64,000 bases of DNA, taken from NCBI GenBank assembly GCA_000233775.1, contig CP003096.1, positions 496,001 to 560,000 on the forward strand. The letters run 5' to 3'. The stretch is from Thermovirga lienii DSM 17291. Lineage in GTDB: Bacteria > Synergistota > Synergistia > Synergistales > Thermovirgaceae. Shown piece after piece: positions 16,460 to 24,468 of this stretch. The notes under the pieces are model-generated. The model saw nothing but the letters and a program-made list of their open reading frames with translations. It had not been told where the DNA came from and made no database searches. A program made the translations under genes and the position numbers. The stretch's first letter is position 1. Each line of letters starts with the position of its first letter.

Positions 16460-17422
16460 GTGAGAGTAAAAAATAAGAGGATCTTTAAAGCTTTTGGGGC
16501 CGTTTTAATGGCTTTGATAGTAGCCTCGTTTCTTTGGGTAGGTCCCCAATCTGTCGAAGCTGCCGAAAAGGAAAGGCCTATAGTTGTGGGCTCAAAGATA
16601 GATACGGAAGGGGCTCTTTTGGGGAACATGATAGTAGTCTTTTTGAGGGCTAAAGGGTTTAAAGTGGTTGACAGGGCTCAGACTGGGACGACCAAGGTTG
16701 TTAGGGAGGCTTTGATATCAGGAGAGATTGATGTGTATCCCGAATACACTGGCAACGGTTATTTCTTCTTCTCTGGGAAAACCGATGCCTCCATCTGGAA
16801 GGATTTTGAAAAAGGATGGGAGACGATAAGGGACCTGGACAAAAAAGCCCACAACTTAGTGTGGCTCCGACCAGCGCCGGCCAACAACACCTGGGCGATA
16901 GCCATGAGAAGGGACGATGCCGAGAAGGCCAATATCAGGACATTGGAGGACTTGGCTTCATACCTTAAATCTGGGGGGTACTTCAAGATAGCGGCAAGCG
17001 AAGAGTTCGTCTCTAGCGAAGCTGCTCTTCCGGCTTTTGAAGCAGGGTATGGCTTCAGACTATCCAATGAACAGATAGTGGTGTTGTCTGGGGGGAACAC
17101 GGCGCTTACGGAAAAGGCTGCAGCTACCAGGCAGGATGGAGTCAATGCGGCCATGGCCTATGGCACTGATGGGCAACTTGCCGCTTTAAACCTAGTGGTG
17201 CTTGAGGACACTAAGCACATTCAGCCCGTGTATGCCCCGGCCCCTGTGGTGCGCCAGGAAGTGTTGGATATATATCCAGAGTTGAAACCTCTGTTGGAAG
17301 ATTTGTTCGCAACGTTGGACCTGGAAACCCTCCAGACCCTGAACGGTAAGATAGCGGTAGATGGCCAGGATCCGAAAAAGGTGGCCCAGGAATATTTGAA
17401 GGCAAAGGGATTTTTGAATTAG
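16460..17422 (+). CDS. yehZ: Glycine betaine/osmoprotectant ABC transporter, substrate-binding protein (YehZ/OsmF-like)
   Basis: A 320-residue exported binding protein: signal peptide through about residue 35 (ending VEAAEK), then the OpuAC/ProX-type fold with VVGSKIDTEGALLGNMIVV, GEIDVYPEYTGNG and a DLASYLKSGG stretch. It belongs to the quaternary-amine (OpuBC/YehZ) group. GTG 16460 is preferred to GTG 16451 because AAAGGGGTGG ends at the right distance. Gene order Z-Y-X-W behind it matches the E. coli yehZYXW locus, supporting the assignment. The substrate is inferred. Confidence 0.88.
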   Translation: MRVKNKRIFKAFGAVLMALIVASFLWVGPQSVEAAEKERPIVVGSKIDTEGALLGNMIVVFLRAKGFKVVDRAQTGTTKVVREALISGEIDVYPEYTGNGYFFFSGKTDASIWKDFEKGWETIRDLDKKAHNLVWLRPAPANNTWAIAMRRDDAEKANIRTLEDLASYLKSGGYFKIAASEEFVSSEAALPAFEAGYGFRLSNEQIVVLSGGNTALTEKAAATRQDGVNAAMAYGTDGQLAALNLVVLEDTKHIQPVYAPAPVVRQEVLDIYPELKPLLEDLFATLDLETLQTLNGKIAVDGQDPKKVAQEYLKAKGFLN

Positions 17423-17425
17423 AGG

Positions 17426-18610
17426 ATGAACAAGGGAAATGACGGCAAAGGCGTGTTGCGCCTAGCCTTCTTTATATCCGTTTTGGCAGTTTTTTTTCCT
17501 CTTTATCTTGTTAGGGAAAACAGGGTAGCTGAGGGAGTCCTGTATGGTCTTACAGGACTCCCTGAAAAGGGGTGTATCCTTTTTGTTCTGTTGCCCATCT
17601 TTCTTCATGGGATTGCTTTGTTCTGCCCTTCTTGCGAGGCCAGGAAAAAGATTTCTATAGCTTTTTCTTTTTTGGGTGCCATCTCTCTGATACTGTTCCT
17701 CTCTGGATTGAGCTCCTACTATGGCGCAAACGGTCCAGAATCCGTAAGGATCGCTCCAGGTCCTGGTTTTTTGCTGATGGCGTTTTCTTTATTGGTGCCT
17801 GTGTTGGGTTTTGAGATACCTCCAGGAATTGCCTCATTGGGGATTGGAATTCTTGTATTGGTGTCGTGGTTTTTGATAGCCACGGGGCGTTTGGATGCCC
17901 TTGGGGTTCTCAAAGAGGCATTGAACAGGCAGGACCGCTTAGTCGCAGAGATTGTAAACCACGTTCGCATATCTTCCAGCGCTGTCTTGATAGCAAGTTT
18001 TCTGGGGATACCCGCAGCGTTTTTGATCTCTAAGGGTAGCAAGGCCAGGAAGGCCTTTCTTGGCCTGATGAACGTGCTGCAGACTATTCCTAGTATAGCC
18101 CTTTTTGGTTTGCTCATTGCTCCCTTGGCGGCTTTGAGCAGGTCTTTCCCCCTTTTGAGGGAGATGGGAATAAGAGGTATAGGGGATGCGCCGGCCATAA
18201 TAGCCTTGTCTATTTATGCCCTCTATCCCATCCTGAGGAATACGTTGGCTGGTATAGAGGGGGTTTCGCCGTCTGTTTTGGACTCTGGCGAGGCCATGGG
18301 AATGAGCAGACGGGAGATGTTGAGGATAATAATAATTCCCCTGACCTTACCTTTCATAGTCCATGGAGTGCGACTTGCCATGATACAATCCATAGCCAAT
18401 GCAACCTTGGGCAAACTGATAGGTGCTGGAGGTTTGGGGGTATTCGTTTTTGAGGGCTTAGGACAATATTCGGTGGACATGGTGGTGCTTGGAATAATAT
18501 TCTTAGCTCTTTTGACTATAGGGGCAGATGCGTTGTTTCGCATTGTAGGATACGCGGTGGTCCCTAAGGCCCTTAGAAAACAGTATTATTCAGAAGACAG
18601 GAGCAGTTAG
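17426..18610 (+). CDS. yehY: Osmoprotectant ABC transporter permease (YehY-like)
   Basis: A 394-residue permease. Residues 1-160 add four or five extra membrane helices ahead of the standard binding-protein-dependent permease domain, as in YehY. The EAA loop reads EAMGMSRREMLRIIIIPLTLP (about residues 290-310) and contacts the ATPase. The domain contains LQTIPSIALFGLL and ends with LGVFVFEGLGQYSVDMVVLG. It begins 3 bp after the binding-protein stop and ends 2 bp before the ATPase start, so the genes are co-translated. Confidence 0.88.
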   Translation: MNKGNDGKGVLRLAFFISVLAVFFPLYLVRENRVAEGVLYGLTGLPEKGCILFVLLPIFLHGIALFCPSCEARKKISIAFSFLGAISLILFLSGLSSYYGANGPESVRIAPGPGFLLMAFSLLVPVLGFEIPPGIASLGIGILVLVSWFLIATGRLDALGVLKEALNRQDRLVAEIVNHVRISSSAVLIASFLGIPAAFLISKGSKARKAFLGLMNVLQTIPSIALFGLLIAPLAALSRSFPLLREMGIRGIGDAPAIIALSIYALYPILRNTLAGIEGVSPSVLDSGEAMGMSRREMLRIIIIPLTLPFIVHGVRLAMIQSIANATLGKLIGAGGLGVFVFEGLGQYSVDMVVLGIIFLALLTIGADALFRIVGYAVVPKALRKQYYSEDRSS

Positions 18611-18612
18611 TC

Positions 18613-19674
18613 ATGCGCGAGGCCATTATCGAATTTAGCGGAGTAGAAGTCAAATACGGCGAGGTAGAAGCCCTGAGAGGGATAGACCTAAAGATACCTG
18701 GTGAAAAGGTGACGGTGATCATCGGCCCTAGTGGATGCGGCAAGTCCACCATGATCAGGACCGTCAACAGAATGGTTGAGCCCACGAGAGGGACTGTTAG
18801 GTACCAGGGGCAAGACGTAAAAACCTTTGACAAAATAGAACTCCGAAGGCAAATGGGGTACGCAATTCAGAACGTGGGGCTTATTCCTCACCTTACAGTG
18901 GAGGAAAATATCCTACTGGTTCCAAGGCTTTTGGGGTGGCCTGAAGATAGAAAGAAAAAGAGGGCGAAGGAACTTTTGGATCTTATAGGCTTGGATGCGG
19001 GAAAGTACGCCAATAAATATCCTTCTGAACTTTCAGGGGGGGAAGCCCAACGAGTAGGCGTTGCGCGGGCTTTGGGGGCTGATCCACCAGTTTTGCTCTT
19101 TGACGAGCCCTTTGGTGCTGTAGATCCATTGAAAAGGGAGGAATTGCAGGACGAGTTTATTAGGATCCAGAGGCGCTTGAGGAAAACGGTGCTTTTCATC
19201 ACTCATGACTTGAGCGAAGCCATTCGCCTTGCGGACTACATGGTCATCATGAAGGACGGTGTAGTGGTACAGGCTGATGCTCCAGAGAGGTTGCTCAAGG
19301 AACCTGGTAGCGATTTCGTGGAGCAGTTTTTGGGCACGGACCGAACCTTACAGCGTTTGACCCTTCTTACGGCGGACAGAATAGCAAAACCCCTCAGAGC
19401 AGAGAAAGAGGAGTTTGTTGGACTTTCTGGCGTTTCTTGGAAACCCCTCGAGGAAGGGGAAATACTGGCAAAGTTCAAGAAAGATTCTGGTGAGTTTGCT
19501 TATAGGACGGTGCGAGTGAGCATTCACGCTGCAAGGCCTTACGCATCTTTGAAGGAGTGCGTTTCAAGGCTTTTGGCCCTTGGTTTGTCAGCTATTCCGG
19601 TGGTTGATGATTCAGGAAAGGTTGTAGCAGAGGTGCTGTTTGATGATATTCAAAGGATCACGAAAGAAGGATAG
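18613..19674 (+). CDS. yehX: Osmoprotectant ABC transporter ATP-binding protein with C-terminal CBS region (YehX-like)
   Basis: A 353-residue ATPase: Walker A GPSGCGKST near residue 37, Q-loop, signature LSGGEAQRVGVARAL, Walker B PVLLFDEPFGAVD and switch His in FITHDLSEA. After residue 240 a tail containing YASLKECVSRLLALGLSAIPVVDD is one CBS-like repeat, the module that senses ionic strength or nucleotides in OpuA/ProV relatives. Only one clear repeat is visible. Its 3' end overlaps the next permease gene by about 32 bp. Confidence 0.9.
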   Translation: MREAIIEFSGVEVKYGEVEALRGIDLKIPGEKVTVIIGPSGCGKSTMIRTVNRMVEPTRGTVRYQGQDVKTFDKIELRRQMGYAIQNVGLIPHLTVEENILLVPRLLGWPEDRKKKRAKELLDLIGLDAGKYANKYPSELSGGEAQRVGVARALGADPPVLLFDEPFGAVDPLKREELQDEFIRIQRRLRKTVLFITHDLSEAIRLADYMVIMKDGVVVQADAPERLLKEPGSDFVEQFLGTDRTLQRLTLLTADRIAKPLRAEKEEFVGLSGVSWKPLEEGEILAKFKKDSGEFAYRTVRVSIHAARPYASLKECVSRLLALGLSAIPVVDDSGKVVAEVLFDDIQRITKEG

Positions 19675-20389
19675 AAAGAAGGCGCTAGCCATTAATGCCT
19701 TCATGGCTTTTTTGCTTGCAGTGTACGTTCTGAGCCCAACAGTTCAGAAGCTGGTGTTGCGCAGCCTTTTCCCCAACGCATCTTCGTATGTGCATCCCAG
19801 GATATCTCTTGCTCATATGACGTTGGTTCACCTGGGCCTTACCTTGAGTGCAACGGCCCTTTCGGTTGTTGTAGGTGTGACGGTGGGAGTTTACGTGACT
19901 CGATCATTTGGTCGAGAGTACCTTCCTTTGACCGTTCGTACAAACGCCCTCTTGCAGTCCTTACCTCCTTCAGCTGTTATCATACTTGCTTTTCCCATCT
20001 TGGGCTTTGGATGGAAGCCAACCCTTTTGGCCCTTTTCCTTTATTCGCTTCTTCCTGTCGCGGCCAACACGATAATTGGTTTCCAATCGGTGGGCAGGGA
20101 CATCTTGGACGCGGCGGATGGCCTTGGGATGAAGGAGGTTCAAAGGCTGTGGATAGTCGAGTTCCCCATAGCTTTCCCACACATTCTCAACGGGATAAGA
20201 CATGCCTTTATTCTTAACCTTGGTACCGCCGCCATTGGAGCCGTGATAGGTGCAGGAGGGTTGGGAAGCATTATAATGAGCGGTCTGATATCCAACAATT
20301 CTGCTTTAGTACTTTCAGGCACGATAGTCATAAGCTCCATAGCCCTTTTGTCAGAGGGAATGTTTTCCCTCATATTTGGTGCACAATAG
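19643..20389 (+). CDS. yehW: Osmoprotectant ABC transporter permease (YehW-like)
   Basis: The second permease, about 248 residues with six helices, has the EAA loop DAADGLGMKEVQRLWIVEFP and family patterns SLPPSAVIILAFPI and GTAAIGAVIGAGGLGS. ATG 19643 lies inside the end of yehX in another frame and has AGAGGTG at suitable distance; a TTG one codon earlier is possible. Together with YehZ, YehY and YehX it completes a heteromeric importer with two different permeases. Confidence 0.87.
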   Translation: MIFKGSRKKDRKKALAINAFMAFLLAVYVLSPTVQKLVLRSLFPNASSYVHPRISLAHMTLVHLGLTLSATALSVVVGVTVGVYVTRSFGREYLPLTVRTNALLQSLPPSAVIILAFPILGFGWKPTLLALFLYSLLPVAANTIIGFQSVGRDILDAADGLGMKEVQRLWIVEFPIAFPHILNGIRHAFILNLGTAAIGAVIGAGGLGSIIMSGLISNNSALVLSGTIVISSIALLSEGMFSLIFGAQ

Positions 20390-20458
20390 AACCAGAGAGC
20401 TTTTTTGCCACAATATAGAGAAACAATACACAATAACAAACTCCCAATAGTGAAAGAG

Positions 20459-20487
20459 TTGACAAATTCAATGACCCCTGCTATCAT
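20459..20487 (+). promoter_or_regulatory. Sigma-70 promoter of the alcohol dehydrogenase gene
   Basis: TTGACA at 20459-20464 and TATCAT at 20482-20487 are separated by 17 bp, a near-consensus promoter 45 bp upstream of the start codon. Confidence 0.7.
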
Positions 20488-20490
20488 TCA

Positions 20491-20508
20491 TAGTGAAGAT
20501 ATTCACTA
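20491..20508. promoter_or_regulatory. Palindromic operator candidate in the alcohol dehydrogenase leader
   Basis: TAGTGAA at 20491-20497 and TTCACTA at 20502-20508 form a perfect 7-bp inverted repeat around GATA, starting 4 bp after the -10 box and covering the probable transcription start. That is a classical repressor position. The cognate regulator is unknown. Confidence 0.5.
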
Positions 20509-20531
20509 ACATACGATTGGGGGTTTTTGTT

Positions 20532-21731
20532 ATGTGGGATGATGTTTTCCCCATTGACCAAGTACAGGAAATAAGGACCAAGACCACTGTTTATCTTGGA
20601 GCAGGAGCCATTAAGAAGATCTATGACATAGCCAAAGACCTTAAAGAAAAGGGAGTAGATAATGTCTTAGTAGTAACAGGCAGAAGCTCCTACAAAAAGA
20701 CTGGAGCTTGGGATCATGTAGAAAAGGCCTTGAAGGAGCAGGGCATGGGGTACGCGGTTTACGACAAGGTAACCCCTAACCCAACGGCTGACAGCGTGGA
20801 TGAAGCAACCAAGATGGGAAAAGATCTTGGGGCCAATGCAGTTATAGCCATAGGCGGCGGAAGCCCCATTGATGCAGCAAAGAGCGTAGCCATACTTCTG
20901 GAGTACAAGGACAAGACTGCCAGGGATCTTTACGAACTTTCTTTTGTTCCCCAGAGGGCCGTTCCCTTGGTGGCAATCAACCTTACCCATGGAACGGGGA
21001 CGGAAGTGGACCGTTTCGCGGTGGTCTCCATACCAGAGAAAGAATACAAGCCAGCGATAGCTTACGACTGCATATATCCCATGTACTCCATAGACGACCC
21101 CGAACTGATGACGGGTCTTTCCTTGGATCAAACCAAGTACGTAAGCATTGACGCGTTGAACCATGTCATAGAGGCCTGCACCACCAAGACGGCTAACCCA
21201 TTTTCAATCTTGCTTGCCAAGGAAACGGTGAGGCTTATAGCAAAATACCTGCCCAAGGCGGTGGAGAACCCTCAAGACCTGAGGGCAAGATACTTCCTCC
21301 TCTATGCTTCCATGATAGCTGGAGTCTCTTTCGACAACGGGCTCTTGCATTTCACCCATGCGCTGGAACACCCACTTTCTGCCATAAAGCCAGAACTAGC
21401 TCACGGATTGGGGTTGGCGATGATAGTGCCAGCGGTTGTCGAAGCTATTTATCCTGCTTCCAAGGACATTTTGGATGAAGTCCTTGAGCCCATAACCAAG
21501 GGCGCCGAAGGGGCAGAGGAAGTTGCCAAGACATTGGAGAAATGGATATTCTCCGTTGGCGTGACATCTAAATTGGAAGATGAAGGATTCAAAGGAGAAG
21601 ATATACCCAAGCTAGTGAAACTGGTAAGGGAAACTCCTTCTCTGGATGGCCTGGTGTCCCTTGCACCAGTGGAGGGAACCGACGAAGTCATCAAAAAGAT
21701 ATACCAGAGATCCCTCAAACCTATTGCCTAA
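20532..21731 (+). CDS. Iron-containing alcohol dehydrogenase
   Basis: A 399-residue group III (iron-dependent) alcohol dehydrogenase. It has a nucleotide-binding AIGGGSPIDAAK near residue 106, a THGTGTEVDRFAV loop, and metal ligands in the SIDALNHVIEAC helix and in the histidines of FTHALEHPLSAI and ELAHGLGLA. It interconverts alcohols and aldehydes with NAD(P)H and may work with the nearby aldehyde oxidoreductase in aldehyde disposal. ATG 20532 follows TTGGGGG at 20518-20524; an upstream in-frame start would overlap the palindromic operator. It is monocistronic with its own promoter and terminator. Confidence 0.9.
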   Translation: MWDDVFPIDQVQEIRTKTTVYLGAGAIKKIYDIAKDLKEKGVDNVLVVTGRSSYKKTGAWDHVEKALKEQGMGYAVYDKVTPNPTADSVDEATKMGKDLGANAVIAIGGGSPIDAAKSVAILLEYKDKTARDLYELSFVPQRAVPLVAINLTHGTGTEVDRFAVVSIPEKEYKPAIAYDCIYPMYSIDDPELMTGLSLDQTKYVSIDALNHVIEACTTKTANPFSILLAKETVRLIAKYLPKAVENPQDLRARYFLLYASMIAGVSFDNGLLHFTHALEHPLSAIKPELAHGLGLAMIVPAVVEAIYPASKDILDEVLEPITKGAEGAEEVAKTLEKWIFSVGVTSKLEDEGFKGEDIPKLVKLVRETPSLDGLVSLAPVEGTDEVIKKIYQRSLKPIA

Positions 21732-21750
21732 TCCGCACTCACTTTCCCCT

Positions 21751-21778
21751 AAAGGGCGGCCAAAAGGGCCGCCCTTTT
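21751..21778 (+). terminator. Rho-independent terminator after the alcohol dehydrogenase
   Basis: An 11-bp perfect stem (AAAGGGCGGCC with GGCCGCCCTTT) around an AAAAG loop, ending in a short T run. Confidence 0.9.
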
Positions 21779-21782
21779 ATTA

Positions 21783-21811
21783 TGGACATACAGAAAATAT
21801 CAATATATAAT
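21783..21811 (+). promoter_or_regulatory. Promoter of the metal-efflux operon
   Basis: TGGACA at 21783-21788 and a perfect TATAAT at 21806-21811 lie 17 bp apart, 36 bp upstream of the ArsR-type regulator gene. Confidence 0.65.
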
Positions 21812-21819
21812 TACATAAG

Positions 21820-21833
21820 CATATGACTATATG
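21820..21833. promoter_or_regulatory. Probable ArsR/CadC operator
   Basis: CATAT and ATATG flank GACT, giving a short AT-rich inverted repeat between the predicted transcription start and the GAGGTG ribosome site. ArsR/SmtB repressors typically bind imperfect AT-rich palindromes in this position and release them on metal binding. This is likely autoregulation. Confidence 0.4.
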
Positions 21834-21846
21834 TTGAGGTGATTTC

Positions 21847-22233
21847 ATGGCCAATGTTAAGAGAACCCCACAAAGAGAAGACCTTGTCTGCGAAGTCTTC
21901 TGTGTCCATGGGGAGGAAGTAGAAAGAGCAAGATCTTCCATGCTTACCGATGATGTTTTCGAAGAAATGAGCGGATTTTACAAGCTTTTTTCAGACAGAA
22001 CGAGGCTTAAGATACTGTGGGCGCTGAGAAATGGCCCTCTTTGCGTGTGCGATCTGTGTGCAGTCGTGGGCATGAGTCAGCCCGCTGTATCCCAACAGCT
22101 CCAAAAGCTTAGAAACGGAAGGATCGTGAAAAGTAGAAGAGAGGGGAAGGTGGTCTACTACTCACTGGATGACGAACATATAGAGGCAGCGTTGGATATG
22201 GCAATGGAGCACGTTGAGGAAGGCGAAAGGTAG
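21847..22233 (+). CDS. cadC: ArsR/SmtB-family metal-responsive repressor (CadC-like)
   Basis: A 128-residue winged-helix repressor. The sensing cysteines match the CadC alpha-3N layout: Cys15 and Cys19 in the N-terminal arm, and Cys66 and Cys68 in LCVCDL of the helix preceding the recognition helix (MSQPAVSQQLQKL). Cys71 is extra. That set binds Cd(II), Pb(II) or Zn(II). It is followed after 9 bp by the P-type ATPase it very probably controls. Confidence 0.88.
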   Translation: MANVKRTPQREDLVCEVFCVHGEEVERARSSMLTDDVFEEMSGFYKLFSDRTRLKILWALRNGPLCVCDLCAVVGMSQPAVSQQLQKLRNGRIVKSRREGKVVYYSLDDEHIEAALDMAMEHVEEGER

Positions 22234-22242
22234 GGACCACCA

Positions 22243-24432
22243 ATGTCGGAGCATCAGGTTTTGGAGGCATCGGAGAGAAAGTATTTACTAAAGGGGCTTG
22301 TGTGCGCAGGTTGCGCCGCAAAAATCGAAGATGCCCTGAATAAAACTGAGGGAATAGATGAGGCCAACTTGGATCTTTCAACGGGTGTCCTTTACGTAAA
22401 AAGCCGGTTGTCCAATGAGCATGAAGTGGTGGAGAACATAGTAAAAAGCTTCGAGCCCCATGTGGAAGTGACCCCAGCAGGAGCTGAAGAGCTGTCAGAG
22501 GAAATGCCCAGGGAGTGTTGTGTTTCTGACGGCGGCAATGCACCTAAAAAACTATTGAGAGTCACAAAAGATGGGGTCGTAATGTTGTTTTCGGCCTTTG
22601 CCCTCATTCTACTTTTAGTAAACCAAGAAAGATCTTTCATACCTTACCCTTGGAACTATGTTCTTGCCTTATCAGGATATCTGGCTGCAGGCAGTAACGT
22701 CCTGTCCAAAGCAGTGAAAAATTTACTTCATGGTTATATCTTCGATGAATATTTTCTCATGGCCGTCGCTACCATAGGAGCCTTTTTCATAGGGGCTCTT
22801 CCTGAGGCTGTGGGTGTCATGCTCTTCTTTCGGATAGGAGAGATCCTTCAGGATAGAGCTGTAAACAAGTCGCGAAGGTCCATAGAATCCCTTCTTGCTT
22901 CCCGTCCCAAGACTGCTTTGGTAAGCATTGATGGAAAGTTGGTAGAAATGGATCCTGCGAAAGTAAGTCCTGGCGCTGTAGTGGTAGTAAGGCCTGGAGA
23001 GAAAATTCCGCTGGATGGTGTGGTGCTGGAGGGCTTTTCGTCTGTAGACACCTCTCCCTTAACAGGAGAGTCTCTTCCCATCAGCGTTTCTCCTGAATCG
23101 GAGGTCAAAGGTGGCTGTATAAATAAAGAGGGGCTGCTTCGCATAAGGACCACCAAACCCTTTGTGGAGTCTTCCATATACAAGATGATGGAACTTGTAG
23201 AGAGGGCCTCTGCGAGGAAGGCAAAGACAGAAAAGTTCATAACCACCTTTGCGAAATATTATACCCCTGTGGTGGTATTGCTAGCGGTGGCAGTGGCCGT
23301 TATACCTCCCCTGGTCGTGGAAGGAGAAACTTTCTCCAATTGGCTTTACAGGGCCATGGTGCTTCTAGTCATATCTTGTCCATGTGCCCTGGTCGTAAGC
23401 ATACCCCTTGGTTATTTTGGTGGAATAGGCCTTGCTTCCGCGAGGGGAGTCCTCATAAAAGGATCGATCGTAATGGATGCCCTCAATGATGTGAGAACCG
23501 TGATATTTGACAAGACAGGTACCCTGACGGAAGGAGTCTTCAGAGTTCTCTCTGTTGAAGTCGTCGATGGATTTGACGAATCGGAGCTTCTCAGGCTTGC
23601 TGCCCTTGCAGAACTTCACTCCAACCATCCCATAGCAAGAACCATCGTGAAAGAAGCGCAAAGGCGAAGGCTTCCTTTGAGAGATGAAGAGATAACTTTC
23701 CACAAGGTCTACCCCGGCAAGGGTGTTATGGCCAACTGGAAGGGTAAAAAGATAATCGTAGGGACGGATGAATTTTTGTCCGAAAACGGCATAGAAGTGA
23801 AGGAAAGCTCAAAGAATGCCACTGTCGTAAACGTTGCCTTAGAGGGCAAGCACATAGGAAGGATTCTATTGGGCGATGCATTGAGACAGGAGGCCAAGAA
23901 TGCAGTTTCAAAGCTCAGGGCCCTTGGCGTAGAGAAGTTGATGGTTCTTTCGGGAGACAATCAAAGGTCCACGGAAGCTGTCGCAAAGGAAGCAGGCATT
24001 CCTTGCTTCAAGGGGGCTTTGCTTCCCGAAGAAAAGGTCAAGGCGGTTGAAGAGGAGATGGAAAAGGCAAGAGAAAAGGAAAAGCTCCTTTTTGTTGGGG
24101 ATGGGATCAATGACTCGCCCGTAATAACCAGGTCCGACGTAGGGGTCGCCATGGGGGGCATAGGGAGCGACGCAGCAATAGAGGTCGCTGATGTGGTAAT
24201 AATGGGAGATTCCCTTGAGAAGGTACCTGAGGCCATATGCATAGCCAGGAGGACCCGCAAAATAATTCTTCAGAACATTGTCTTGGTCTTATCCGTAAAG
24301 GCCTTTTTCCTTGCTCTGGGGGCCATGGGAGTGGCAACCATGTGGGAGGCCGTCTTCGCTGACGTAGGGGTCGCGTTGCTTGCTCTTGTCAATTCCATGC
24401 GGAGCATGAAATTTCAAAAGAAGGGATGTTAA
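22243..24432 (+). CDS. cadA: Cd/Zn/Pb-exporting P1B-type ATPase
   Basis: A 729-residue heavy-metal pump. An N-terminal metal-binding domain carries GLVCAGCAAKIE (Cys-x-x-Cys). The membrane metal site is SCPCALVVSIPLG (CPC). The phosphorylation motif is DKTGTLTEG, the A-domain loop is LTGES, a SNHPIA His-Pro pair binds nucleotide, and the hinge is GDGINDSP. A CPC motif with these features places it in the Zn/Cd/Pb (ZntA/CadA) group, in agreement with the CadC-like regulator. It is co-transcribed with that gene. Confidence 0.92.
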   Translation: MSEHQVLEASERKYLLKGLVCAGCAAKIEDALNKTEGIDEANLDLSTGVLYVKSRLSNEHEVVENIVKSFEPHVEVTPAGAEELSEEMPRECCVSDGGNAPKKLLRVTKDGVVMLFSAFALILLLVNQERSFIPYPWNYVLALSGYLAAGSNVLSKAVKNLLHGYIFDEYFLMAVATIGAFFIGALPEAVGVMLFFRIGEILQDRAVNKSRRSIESLLASRPKTALVSIDGKLVEMDPAKVSPGAVVVVRPGEKIPLDGVVLEGFSSVDTSPLTGESLPISVSPESEVKGGCINKEGLLRIRTTKPFVESSIYKMMELVERASARKAKTEKFITTFAKYYTPVVVLLAVAVAVIPPLVVEGETFSNWLYRAMVLLVISCPCALVVSIPLGYFGGIGLASARGVLIKGSIVMDALNDVRTVIFDKTGTLTEGVFRVLSVEVVDGFDESELLRLAALAELHSNHPIARTIVKEAQRRRLPLRDEEITFHKVYPGKGVMANWKGKKIIVGTDEFLSENGIEVKESSKNATVVNVALEGKHIGRILLGDALRQEAKNAVSKLRALGVEKLMVLSGDNQRSTEAVAKEAGIPCFKGALLPEEKVKAVEEEMEKAREKEKLLFVGDGINDSPVITRSDVGVAMGGIGSDAAIEVADVVIMGDSLEKVPEAICIARRTRKIILQNIVLVLSVKAFFLALGAMGVATMWEAVFADVGVALLALVNSMRSMKFQKKGC

Positions 24433-24468
24433 AGAATCGCCCCCTGCAGGAGCAGGGGGCGATTCTTT
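24432..24468. terminator. Bidirectional terminator between cadA and aor
   Basis: A very strong hairpin with arms AAGAATCGCCCCCTGC and GCAGGGGGCGATTCTT around AG(G)A, with T-rich sequence on the plus strand side and A-rich sequence (T on the minus strand) on the other. It ends both converging transcripts. Confidence 0.85.
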
